DNA from: an uncultured Prevotellaceae bacterium
GTDB lineage: Bacteria; Bacteroidota; Bacteroidia; Bacteroidales; Bacteroidaceae
Direction of reading: 5' to 3'
DNA: 10,078 nucleotides
Assembly: GCA_946403615.1 (NCBI GenBank)
Contig: CAMJAO010000056.1
Coordinates: forward strand, 1 to 10,078
Shown here in pieces: positions 1 through 7,019 of this stretch. Below the pieces are notes generated by a model. That model was not told where the DNA came from, did no database searches, and was given only the letters and a program-made list of their open reading frames with translations. A program made the translations under genes and the position numbers. How positions within the stretch are numbered: the first letter of the stretch is position 1; each line of letters opens with the position of its first letter.

Positions 1-76
1 CACCAAAGGTGCGCCTTTGGTGAATGCTTTTAATAATTCACCAAAGGTGCGCCTTTGGTGAATGCTTTTAATAATG
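1..76. repeat. Two tandem copies of a 38-bp palindromic repeat
   Basis: Two directly adjacent 38-bp units (1-38 and 39-76) differ only in the last base. Each contains 9-bp arms CACCAAAGG and CCTTTGGTG around a TGCG loop, followed by an AT-rich linker containing AATGCTTTTAATAA. In the second copy the arms extend to 12 bp (36-47 with 52-63). A fragment of the linker, AATGCTTT, recurs at 73-80. The first unit begins at base 1, so the array may continue outside the window. It starts 14 bp beyond the stop codon of the S46 peptidase gene and may help end that transcript, but the minus strand has no U-run after the hairpin. The plus strand has TTTT after the linker, so a terminator for a convergent plus-strand gene is also possible. 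Confidence 0.9.
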
Positions 77-90
77 CTTTGAATCGCGGT

Positions 91-2211
91 TTATTTCGCT
101 CCGATTTCGCGGAGGAGGCGGTCGGCGTGTCCCCAGCGGTCCATCATGAAGAGGACGAAACGGATATCCACACCGATGCAACGGGCGAGTTTCTTATCGA
201 AGAAGATGTCGGATGAGAGGCTGTCCCAGTTGCCGTCGAAAGCCAGTCCGATGAGTTGTCCCTTACCGTCGAACATCGGCGAACCGCTGTTGCCGCCTGT
301 GATGTCATTATTGGTGAGGAAGCAAAGGTTCATCGTGCCTGTTGTGGGGTCAGTATATTTTCCGTATTCCTTCGACGAGAGCAGTTCGTGCATGATGGGC
401 TCAGCGAAATAATCGTGGTTGGGGTCAGAGGTGCTCTTCATCTTCTTAACCAGGCTCTCGGGCGTGGTGTAATAACCCGACTGAGTGCCGCCCAACTCAT
501 AGCCTCCCACTTGACCGTAACTCAGACGCATGGTGAAGTTGGCATCACTGTAGTGGGGCATATCCTGCTCCATACGCAGTACGGCGGCACAGAGCAACCG
601 CTCTTGTTCCTCGATGACCTTAGAGGACTCCTGTATCACCTCGCGCAGGTTCCAGATAATCTCGAATAAACCTAAACCGAACTCGAAGCCGGGATCTTTC
701 TTGATGACTTTCTCATTGTTGAAGTAAATCTTCTTTCCTTTCTTCATAAAGGCCGACTTCTTATAGAGATAGTTGACGTAAGCAGTGTAGTCGTTGGCGA
801 ACTTGTCGCGAATGGTCTTATAGAACGAAGGCAAGTATTTGGTATCGACATGCTCGGCATAGTTTTTGAGCATGGCGGCTAGCACTTCCTTATCGAGCGC
901 CTCATCCCATTCATCGCTGTTGTCCTTGAACTGTATGTATTGTTTCTTAGGATTGTCCTCGGGTCCCTGCACTTCCGCGCCATTGATGATTTTCCTGGCA
1001 CGTGAGGAGAATTCGCTGGTGGTCCAAAGCGACTCATACATATAATAGAACGCGCGCATGTGATTGAACTGTGCGGCGTAAGCCTGGCGCAGTTTTTCGA
1101 AATCAAGTTCACCCTTGAGATATCCCGTAGAATCCTGCCACTGGCGGATGCTTTGCTCGAAACGCTCCTTTTGCGCGATAATGCCGATGGAGTCGATACA
1201 TTTGTTCATACCCATGGAGTTTTTCCAATAGTTGGCACTCTGCGCATATTTCGAGTCATATTTGATACGCACCGCCTCGGAAGCATCCATGTGGCGCCTC
1301 ATGATCTCCTGTTTCACGCCACGGACCTGCACACGCACGGTATTCTCGCCGTCGCGCATGTTCTTGATGCCGTAGGAGGAGAGATAGCGCTCGGTGCTGC
1401 CCGGATAGCCGACGGTCATGGCAAAATCGCCGTCTTTATAGCCTTGCAACGACACGGGAGCCCAGTATTTGGGATGATAGGGAACATTGTTTTCACTGTA
1501 GGCGGCGGGGCCATTGGTCTTCGGGTCGGCATAGATGCGGAAGACGGAGAAGTCGCAGGTCTGACGGGGCCACATCCAGTTGTCGGTGTCGCCACCGAAC
1601 TTACCCATCGACTTGGGGATGGTGAACACCAGTCTCAGGTCGGTGAAATCCTGATAGGTGGTGGCGAAGAAACTGTTTCCCTCGTAGAACGGGTCGATAC
1701 TGACATGATATGTGGTATCGACGAGTTTAGCCGCATCGGTCATGGCATGCTGCAGCGAGTCGATGAGCGTCTCTCTGCCTTCGCTGTCGAGTTCATAATA
1801 TCCAAGGGCTTTCACCTGGTCGGTGATTTCCTTTTGGTCAATCATGAAACTGACGAACATGTCCTTATTGGGCAGTTCCTCGGCATAACTTTTGGCATAA
1901 AATCCGTTGAGCATGTAATCGTGCTCGACGGTGGAATGGCTGCGGATAGCATCGAAGCCACAGTGGTGGTTGGTGAAGACCAGACCGTCGGGCGAGACCA
2001 CCACGCCGGTGCAGTAGCCGCTGAAGTTGACCACTGCGTTTTTGAGGGCTTTGTCGCCATAATACAACCCCTCATAAGGCATCATGAAACCTTCTGCCTG
2101 CATCTGAGCATAAACGGCAGGGGGCAGGTTGTAGAGGGTCCACATACCCTCATCAGCACGTGCCTGAGTAAGGCACAGCATGCTGGCAATAACTAGAAGT
2201 GCTTTTTTCAT
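91..2211 (-). CDS. S46-family dipeptidyl-peptidase, DPP7-like
   Basis: This is a 706-residue exported serine peptidase of family S46, which removes dipeptides from peptide N-termini in the periplasm and feeds amino-acid catabolism. The signal peptide is residues 1-19 (KK, hydrophobic core, ARA before Asp20). The mature protein starts DEGMW, as is usual in the family. The chymotrypsin-like triad can be placed: His83 in TNHHCG, Asp220 in RQTCDF, and Ser642 in GGNSGSP. The His-to-Ser distance of 559 matches what I recall for Porphyromonas gingivalis DPP7 (His89, Ser648). The position 18 residues after the Ser is Gly660 (FDGNW). In DPP11 the equivalent residue is Arg673, which selects Asp/Glu at P1, so a DPP7-like preference for hydrophobic or neutral P1 is inferred. 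It is the last gene of a likely three-gene unit, 45 nt after the flippase gene, with no promoter seen in that gap. Family is sure; substrate class is moderate. Confidence 0.95.
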   Translation of the reverse strand: MKKALLVIASMLCLTQARADEGMWTLYNLPPAVYAQMQAEGFMMPYEGLYYGDKALKNAVVNFSGYCTGVVVSPDGLVFTNHHCGFDAIRSHSTVEHDYMLNGFYAKSYAEELPNKDMFVSFMIDQKEITDQVKALGYYELDSEGRETLIDSLQHAMTDAAKLVDTTYHVSIDPFYEGNSFFATTYQDFTDLRLVFTIPKSMGKFGGDTDNWMWPRQTCDFSVFRIYADPKTNGPAAYSENNVPYHPKYWAPVSLQGYKDGDFAMTVGYPGSTERYLSSYGIKNMRDGENTVRVQVRGVKQEIMRRHMDASEAVRIKYDSKYAQSANYWKNSMGMNKCIDSIGIIAQKERFEQSIRQWQDSTGYLKGELDFEKLRQAYAAQFNHMRAFYYMYESLWTTSEFSSRARKIINGAEVQGPEDNPKKQYIQFKDNSDEWDEALDKEVLAAMLKNYAEHVDTKYLPSFYKTIRDKFANDYTAYVNYLYKKSAFMKKGKKIYFNNEKVIKKDPGFEFGLGLFEIIWNLREVIQESSKVIEEQERLLCAAVLRMEQDMPHYSDANFTMRLSYGQVGGYELGGTQSGYYTTPESLVKKMKSTSDPNHDYFAEPIMHELLSSKEYGKYTDPTTGTMNLCFLTNNDITGGNSGSPMFDGKGQLIGLAFDGNWDSLSSDIFFDKKLARCIGVDIRFVLFMMDRWGHADRLLREIGAK

Positions 2212-2256
2212 AAATATGATAGATAGGTTTATTTATTGTTTTACAATGATTCTGTC

Positions 2257-3717
2257 TTATTTTGACCGTCTCCCTTTTATCTTTTCCAGCAGGGCGGAGA
2301 CGGGAAAGTCCTTCTTCACCATATAGACGACAAAGACGGCGAACAACAATGTGTTGACCATCACTGCGGCCCATAAGGGCAAGCAGCGGTTGGCTAACGT
2401 CATGCCCATGAAGAGGATGGTGGTAAGCAACACATAAATCATCATCTCGTGCATCGGATAGCGGATGGGGTTCTTCTGCTGCCCCACGATATAAGAGAAC
2501 ACCATGGCGGTGGCATAACCGGCGAAACCGCCCCACGCGCAGGCAATATACCCCACTTTCGGCACAAAGATGATATTGATGACAAGCAACACGATGACAC
2601 CGGCCAACGAGAACCACAGTCCCCAGATGGTCTTGTCAATGAGTTTATACCAGAAAGAGAGATTGAAATAGACGCCCATCATGATTTCCGCAGCCATGAC
2701 AATCGGCACCACGCGCAAACCTTCCCAATAGTCGCGCCCGATGATGTACTTCAGAATGCCGATGTATGCCACAACGGCGAGAAACGCCATCAGGGTGAAG
2801 ATGAGGAAATACTTCATGGCTTTGGCGTAATACTCCTTGCTGTTTTTGTCGAGGGCCTTTCCGAAAACGATGGGCTCGTATGCATAGCGGAATGCCTGGG
2901 TAATCATCGCCATGATCATTGCTATCTTCACTGCGGCCCCGTAGATGCCAAGATCAACCTGTCCCTGATGCCCCTCCACCAGTTTGGGGTAGAGTATCTT
3001 GTCGGCAGCCTGGTTGAGGATACCCGCCAGACCCAACACGAGCATGGGCCAACTGTAAGAGAGCATCTGCCGCAGGAGTTTGGTATCTAATCCGTAACGC
3101 ACGAGCGACAGTTCTTTGATAAAGAAGATTGTGACAAAAGCCGTGCAGAACAGGTTGATTAAGAACACAAAGACCACATCGGTAGCATGACCGGTAAAGA
3201 GCGGCAACACAAGGAACGCCAACAGGTTGAGCACGACATTCAGTCCGATGAACAGCAGTTTCAACATGAGGAACCTGTAGGGCCGGTGCTGATAACGCAG
3301 ATAGCAGAATGGGATGGCCTGTATGGCATCGAGCGCCACAGTGGCCGCCATGGTCCACACATATACAGGATGGTCGGCGTAGCCCAGGAAGGCCGACACC
3401 GAATGGATGTTGAGCAAGACAAGGATGAAAAACACCACCGCCAGAACCGACACAGTGATAAGCGTAGTGCTGAACACGCGTTTGGGGTCATCTTCTCCTT
3501 TGTTGGCAAAACGGAAGAAAGTGGTCTCCATGCCGAAAGTGAGCAGCACGAGGATTAGCGCCGTGTAGGCATATACATTGGTCACGACACCATAACCGCC
3601 GCTCTCAGCGGCTATTTTAGCGGTATAGAGCGGCACGAGCAGATAATTGAGGAATCTGCCCACAATGCTGCTCATCCCATATATTACGGTATCTTTGGCT
3701 AAACTCTTAAATTCCAT
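2257..3717 (-). CDS. Polysaccharide flippase, Wzx/MATE-like membrane protein
   Basis: This 486-residue integral membrane protein has about 12-14 hydrophobic segments spread over its whole length. It has the layout of the polysaccharide-exporter branch of the MOP superfamily, which flips lipid-linked oligosaccharides across the inner membrane. The N-terminus (SLAKDTVIYGMSSIVGRFLN, residues 4-23) is the typical amphipathic start and first helix of these proteins. Residues 44-70 (VNVYAYT-like helix ending FGMETTFFRF) are also family-like. Length is normal. No glycosyltransferase or polymerase gene is adjacent, so its lipid-linked substrate cannot be told, and it does not sit in a visible O-antigen or capsule cluster. 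It starts 10 nt after the SpmAB stop codon, so the two are almost certainly cotranscribed. The start chosen is the first ATG after that stop. No Shine-Dalgarno sequence is visible. Confidence 0.88.
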   Translation of the reverse strand: MEFKSLAKDTVIYGMSSIVGRFLNYLLVPLYTAKIAAESGGYGVVTNVYAYTALILVLLTFGMETTFFRFANKGEDDPKRVFSTTLITVSVLAVVFFILVLLNIHSVSAFLGYADHPVYVWTMAATVALDAIQAIPFCYLRYQHRPYRFLMLKLLFIGLNVVLNLLAFLVLPLFTGHATDVVFVFLINLFCTAFVTIFFIKELSLVRYGLDTKLLRQMLSYSWPMLVLGLAGILNQAADKILYPKLVEGHQGQVDLGIYGAAVKIAMIMAMITQAFRYAYEPIVFGKALDKNSKEYYAKAMKYFLIFTLMAFLAVVAYIGILKYIIGRDYWEGLRVVPIVMAAEIMMGVYFNLSFWYKLIDKTIWGLWFSLAGVIVLLVINIIFVPKVGYIACAWGGFAGYATAMVFSYIVGQQKNPIRYPMHEMMIYVLLTTILFMGMTLANRCLPLWAAVMVNTLLFAVFVVYMVKKDFPVSALLEKIKGRRSK

Positions 3718-3727
3718 CTTTCAAACG

Positions 3728-4957
3728 TTAAAAGAACATATAGGCAAGCGCTATTGCCGCAATGACTCCAGCCAAATCGGCCAAGAGGCCGCAGGTGACT
3801 GCATGGCGTGTGTATTTGATGCTGACCGAGCCGAAATAGACGGCAAGGATATAGAACGTGGTGTCCGTGCTGCCTTGGAACAGACAACTCAAGCGGCCTA
3901 CAAACGAGTCGGGACCGTATTGCGTCATCGCGTCGAGCATCATGCCACGCGCTCCACTGCCAGAGAGCGGTTTCATCAGAGCAGTGGGCAACGCATCTAC
4001 AAAGTCGGTGCTGAACCCGAGCACGCCCACCAGCCAGCGGATGCCCTCGAGCAACCAATCCATGGCTCCAGAAGCACGGAACACGGCAATGCCCACGAGA
4101 AACGCCACCAGATAGGGGATGATGCGCACAGCGGTGGTGAAACCGTCTTTCGCACCATCGATAAACGCTTCGTACACATTGATGCGTTTCATCATGCCCG
4201 CCACAATAAAACCCACGATAATCAGCAACAGAAGAACGCTCGCCACAGAAATGCTCACCTTATCGACCATCATGGCGTCCAATTGCATAAATCCCCACAC
4301 CACGGCAGCCATGAACAGGCAAACACCGCCCAACGTGAGCAGCAACGTGCGGTTGAAGAGATTGATTTTCTGATAGATAGATGTGACGATGATGCCGGCG
4401 AGTGTCGCCACGATGGTGGCCAGCAGGATGGGGATGAACACATCGGTGGGCTGTGCCGCGCCCTGTTGTGCCCTGTAGGAGAGGATAGAGACCGGTATGA
4501 TGGTCAGTCCGCTGGTATTGAGCACGAGGAACATGATCATCGGGTTCGAGGCGGTATCCTTCTTCGTGTTGAGTTCCTGCATCTGCTCCATGGCTTTCAA
4601 TCCGAGGGGCGTGGCGGCATTATCCAGTCCCAGCATATTGGCGGAGATATTCATGAAGATGGAACCCGTGGCAGGATGTCCCTTGGGTATGTCGGGGAAA
4701 AGACGGGTGAAGACGGGCGAGAGCCCACGTGCCAGCCAGTTGACCATGCCGGCGCGTTCACCGATTTTCATCACACCCAGCCAGAGGGCCAACATACCCG
4801 TCAGACCGATAGATATCTCAAAAGCGTTTTTTGATGAGGAGAACGTGGAGTCCATCATCGAGGGAAATACTTCCACATCTCCGAAAAAAACCAGCCGCAC
4901 CAATCCTACCAGAAAGGCGACGACAAAAAAAGCGATCCAAATATAATTTAGAACCAT
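3728..4957 (-). CDS. SpmA-SpmB fusion, nucleoside-recognition (Gate) domain membrane protein
   Basis: This 409-residue membrane protein joins the two Gate-domain proteins that Bacillus encodes separately as spmA and spmB. Residues 1 to about 200 are SpmA-like: FSSSKNAFEISIGLTG at 39-54, FPDIPKGHPATGSIFMNISA at 87-106, LGLDNAATPLGLKAME at 109-124. Residues about 245-409 are SpmB-like: ALMKPLSGSGARGMML at 326-341, GPDSFVGRLSCLFQGSTDTT at 348-367, followed by AVYFGSV. Several hydrophobic helices fill each half. In Bacillus the pair affects spore core dehydration. Here the organism is almost certainly not a spore former, so the role is a transport or export function that I cannot specify. It is first in a unit with the flippase and the S46 peptidase, and has its own promoter and a leader hairpin. 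Identity is strong; biochemical function is unknown. Confidence 0.92.
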   Translation of the reverse strand: MVLNYIWIAFFVVAFLVGLVRLVFFGDVEVFPSMMDSTFSSSKNAFEISIGLTGMLALWLGVMKIGERAGMVNWLARGLSPVFTRLFPDIPKGHPATGSIFMNISANMLGLDNAATPLGLKAMEQMQELNTKKDTASNPMIMFLVLNTSGLTIIPVSILSYRAQQGAAQPTDVFIPILLATIVATLAGIIVTSIYQKINLFNRTLLLTLGGVCLFMAAVVWGFMQLDAMMVDKVSISVASVLLLLIIVGFIVAGMMKRINVYEAFIDGAKDGFTTAVRIIPYLVAFLVGIAVFRASGAMDWLLEGIRWLVGVLGFSTDFVDALPTALMKPLSGSGARGMMLDAMTQYGPDSFVGRLSCLFQGSTDTTFYILAVYFGSVSIKYTRHAVTCGLLADLAGVIAAIALAYMFF

Positions 4958-4979
4958 GTCTGTCTATTAAACCGAAATG

Positions 4980-5010
4980 AGAGGGGGCGGTTTCTTTTTA
5001 TACCCCCTCT
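4980..5010 (-). promoter_or_regulatory. 5'-leader hairpin of the SpmAB transcript
   Basis: Perfect 8-bp arms AGAGGGGG (4980-4987) and CCCCCTCT (5003-5010) enclose a 15-nt A/T-rich loop. On the minus strand this lies between the predicted transcription start (about 5015) and the ATG at 4957. The transcript would therefore begin with about five free bases, then a GC-rich hairpin, then a 22-nt single-stranded stretch before the start codon. A role as a 5'-end stabiliser or a binding site is inferred. It lacks a following U-run on the minus strand, so it is not a normal terminator. Confidence 0.6.
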
Positions 5011-5021
5011 TTCAAGCGATG

Positions 5022-5029
5022 CAAAGTTA
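5022..5029 (-). promoter_or_regulatory. Bacteroidetes-type -7 promoter element ahead of SpmAB
   Basis: On the minus strand these bases read TAACTTTG, an exact match to the Bacteroidetes -7 consensus TAnnTTTG, and the context GTTAACTTTGCA is typical. Transcription is expected to start near 5015, giving a leader of about 55-60 nt. No TTTG is found at the -33 position. Instead there is a T8 tract (plus-strand A8, 5033-5040) in the spacer and the palindrome TCATGA (5050-5055) near -33. Confidence 0.7.
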
Positions 5030-5183
5030 ACGAAAAAAAATTCATTGACTCATGATTTGCCGTTTTTTTTTATCGTTGTCGATTAAAACACCTTTATGTG
5101 TCAGAAACAACCAACAAATAGTGTGGACTTGGGCATTGTATCAGATAGGCTTTTTCTGCCATGTTTGGCTTAATAGGTAAGGG

Positions 5184-5205
5184 AAATGTGATTAAAATGT
5201 GATTT
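5184..5205. repeat. Two 11-bp direct repeats, AAATGTGATT core
   Basis: AAATGTGATTA (5184-5194) is followed at once by AAATGTGATTT (5195-5205). The 11-bp period is about one helical turn, so both copies present the same face of the DNA. That is compatible with a regulator binding site, but chance in AT-rich DNA is a fair alternative. It lies 35 bp past the GH13 stop codon. Confidence 0.5.
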
Positions 5206-5239
5206 TACGACATGAAACTAAGAACACACCCTCTACCGC

Positions 5240-6991
5240 CTATTGTAATTTCACGATGGCATAGGAAGTGGGGGGCATCTGAATGGTCATGTCGCCGCTT
5301 TTCTTGTTGTGCTTGATGTCAAACCGGTCGCCGGCTAAGAGTTTCGTCTTTTTGAATTTCACGTTGATGTTGAATGTGGCCTCCGAGGCTTCTACCTTGG
5401 GATTGAGCATTACCAGCACCACATCCTTTCCTGCCGCACGGGCATATACGAAAGGATAGACTGAGGGTGATGACGCGTCAGCGGAAGGATAGACAGGCAC
5501 AAATTCGGCATAATTGGCCAGAGCCGGTTCGCTGTGGCGCAATTTGATGAGTAGGCGTGTCTTGTTGAGCAAAGAGTTGGGGTCTTTTTCCTGTGCCTCG
5601 ACATTAGGGGCGTCTGGCGACGGGTCAACCGGGAGATAGAGTTTCGACGCATCGGCGGCAGAGAAGCCCAGATTTTTCCCGCTGTTCCATTGCATGGGGG
5701 TGCGTGCCCCATTGCGAGGTTGGTACGCGCCCTCCACCTGAGGCCAGTTGCCGGGCAATTGTCTCATGCCTATCTCGTTGCCGTAATAGAGGAAAGGCAC
5801 ACCGGGCATGGTAAACCCGAAGGCATAGATGATTTCCAATTCCTTGTCGCTGCGTTTGTTGCCAAGACGGGCGTTGTCATGATTGCCTAGAGGAAGACTG
5901 ATATATCCTTTCCCGACGGTCTTCTCATATTGGTCCATGTAACTTTTGAGAAAAGCCGTGATATTGCCTTTTCCCTCAGCATCGAAATAACTGTGCCCCT
6001 CGCTGACGCCATTGAGAATTCGCCAACTTTCTTTTTGAAACAGGTCGTTGTAACCGTTGAACCAATGGAAGAAGTCAACATGGAAACAGTTGTCGAGCGC
6101 GTCGGCCGGATATGACCATTCCGCCACCATGAACCCGCGTGGATATTCTTTCTCCAACAATTGGCGTATCTCGCGCCAGAAGAGTTTTGTGGCGTTCTCG
6201 TTGGTGTTGAAAAACTGCTCGTTGCCTCTCACGGCACGGGTCTTGACCAACGCGCCGGCCATATCGGCACGGAATCCGTCGGCGCCCATATCCATCCAGA
6301 AGCGCAGCACATCTTTCAAATCTTCGCGCATGGCCAACACATCGGGGTGATTGACCGGCAACTGCCACGGTTGTGTGGGGTCAGGATTGGAGAATCCGAA
6401 GTTGAGGGCAGGCTGACACCAATAGAAATTGCGCATGAACTGTCCGTTGCGTTGTCCATAACCTTTGATGAACGACCCGGCAAACTCGCGTGGCGGGTCC
6501 ACCCAGTTGGTCTCAGTCCAGATATAATAGTTGGAGTATTTGTTTTTCTCTTGTTTCTGCGACTCCACAAACCACGGGTGGTCGATGGCCGTATAACTGA
6601 TGACATAGTCGAAGATGACGTGCATGCCCCGTTTGTGAGCCTCATCAAACAGTTGGCGGGCATCTTCATTGGTGCCGTAGCGTGGCGCTATCTTATAATA
6701 ATCGCGGATGTCATAGCCCGCATCATTAAATGGAGAATCGAAAAAAGGGTTGAACCAAATGGCATCGACGCCAAGGCTCTTCACATAATCGAGTTTGCTG
6801 ATGATTCCCTGCAAATCGCCGATGCCGTCGCCGTCGGAGTCATAAAACGTTTGGGGATAGATTTGATAGAAGACCGCGTTTTTTGCCCATTCCGGCATCT
6901 CTGGCACTTCATATTTTCCTGTGATGGTTTGTGCCGCGGCCGTCAACGAGAGTGTGGCGGTAATTAGCAGTGTGATTTTCTTGATGGTCAT
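5240..6991 (-). CDS. Exported GH13 alpha-glucosidase/amylase-like enzyme with altered motifs
   Basis: This 583-residue glycoside hydrolase family 13 protein has a signal peptide (residues 1-20, likely cut before Gln21; no lipobox Cys), so it should act in the periplasm or outside the cell. The (beta/alpha)8 barrel begins with FYQIYPQTFYDSDGDGIGDL (41-60), including the Asp-rich calcium loop of the oligo-1,6-glucosidase and trehalose-synthase branch. Nucleophile Asp243 (GFRAD, with Arg241), acid/base Glu291 (VAEW) and Asp372 (NHD) are all present. ARTPMQW (429-435) is a further mark of alpha-glucosidase relatives, and a beta-rich C-terminal domain follows. Oddities: motif I reads DYVISY (128-133) where the family has D-x-x-x-N-H, and motif V reads QPALNF where QPDLN is usual. 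It is probably active on alpha-glucosides or by transglycosylation; the product is uncertain. It lies 28 nt after the flavoprotein gene. Fold is sure, specificity is not. Confidence 0.93.
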   Translation of the reverse strand: MTIKKITLLITATLSLTAAAQTITGKYEVPEMPEWAKNAVFYQIYPQTFYDSDGDGIGDLQGIISKLDYVKSLGVDAIWFNPFFDSPFNDAGYDIRDYYKIAPRYGTNEDARQLFDEAHKRGMHVIFDYVISYTAIDHPWFVESQKQEKNKYSNYYIWTETNWVDPPREFAGSFIKGYGQRNGQFMRNFYWCQPALNFGFSNPDPTQPWQLPVNHPDVLAMREDLKDVLRFWMDMGADGFRADMAGALVKTRAVRGNEQFFNTNENATKLFWREIRQLLEKEYPRGFMVAEWSYPADALDNCFHVDFFHWFNGYNDLFQKESWRILNGVSEGHSYFDAEGKGNITAFLKSYMDQYEKTVGKGYISLPLGNHDNARLGNKRSDKELEIIYAFGFTMPGVPFLYYGNEIGMRQLPGNWPQVEGAYQPRNGARTPMQWNSGKNLGFSAADASKLYLPVDPSPDAPNVEAQEKDPNSLLNKTRLLIKLRHSEPALANYAEFVPVYPSADASSPSVYPFVYARAAGKDVVLVMLNPKVEASEATFNINVKFKKTKLLAGDRFDIKHNKKSGDMTIQMPPTSYAIVKLQ

Positions 6992-7019
6992 AATGGTGAA
7001 GAATTTAGGTCGGTGTTTG

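Larger units (their letters stand above)
4958..5239. other. 282-bp intergenic region between the GH13 gene and SpmAB
   Basis: This gap holds the SpmAB promoter and leader hairpin at its left end and the trailer of the GH13 gene at its right end. Other visible items are an A8 tract at 5033-5040 facing a T9 tract at 5063-5071, and an 11-bp direct repeat at 5184-5205. No convincing small gene and no strong terminator for the GH13 transcript were seen. The only nearby minus-strand stem is GGC/GCC around AGAAAAA, which is too weak. Confidence 0.6.

Noticed and set aside
1..76. Possible CRISPR array
   Set aside because: The units abut with an identical linker and no variable spacers, and no cas gene is present.
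1060..2196. 378-codon open frame on the plus strand
   Set aside because: It lies wholly opposite the S46 peptidase gene. Its product shows no family motifs, and the opposite strand has a full signal peptide, triad and family-length product.
3647..4834. 395-codon open frame on the plus strand
   Set aside because: It is antisense to SpmAB and the start of the flippase gene. Its product is rich in His, Asp, Gln and Arg with no domain, as expected for the complement of hydrophobic codons.
4980..5010. Leader hairpin read as a riboswitch
   Set aside because: A single 8-bp stem with an A-rich loop does not match any riboswitch class I know, and there is no second structure that would form a switch.
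5140..5165. Possible terminator of the GH13 transcript
   Set aside because: The minus strand offers only a 3-bp GGC/GCC stem around AGAAAAA and no U-run follows.
6161..6967. 268-codon open frame on the plus strand
   Set aside because: It is antisense to the GH13 gene, whose motifs and signal peptide are unambiguous on the minus strand.
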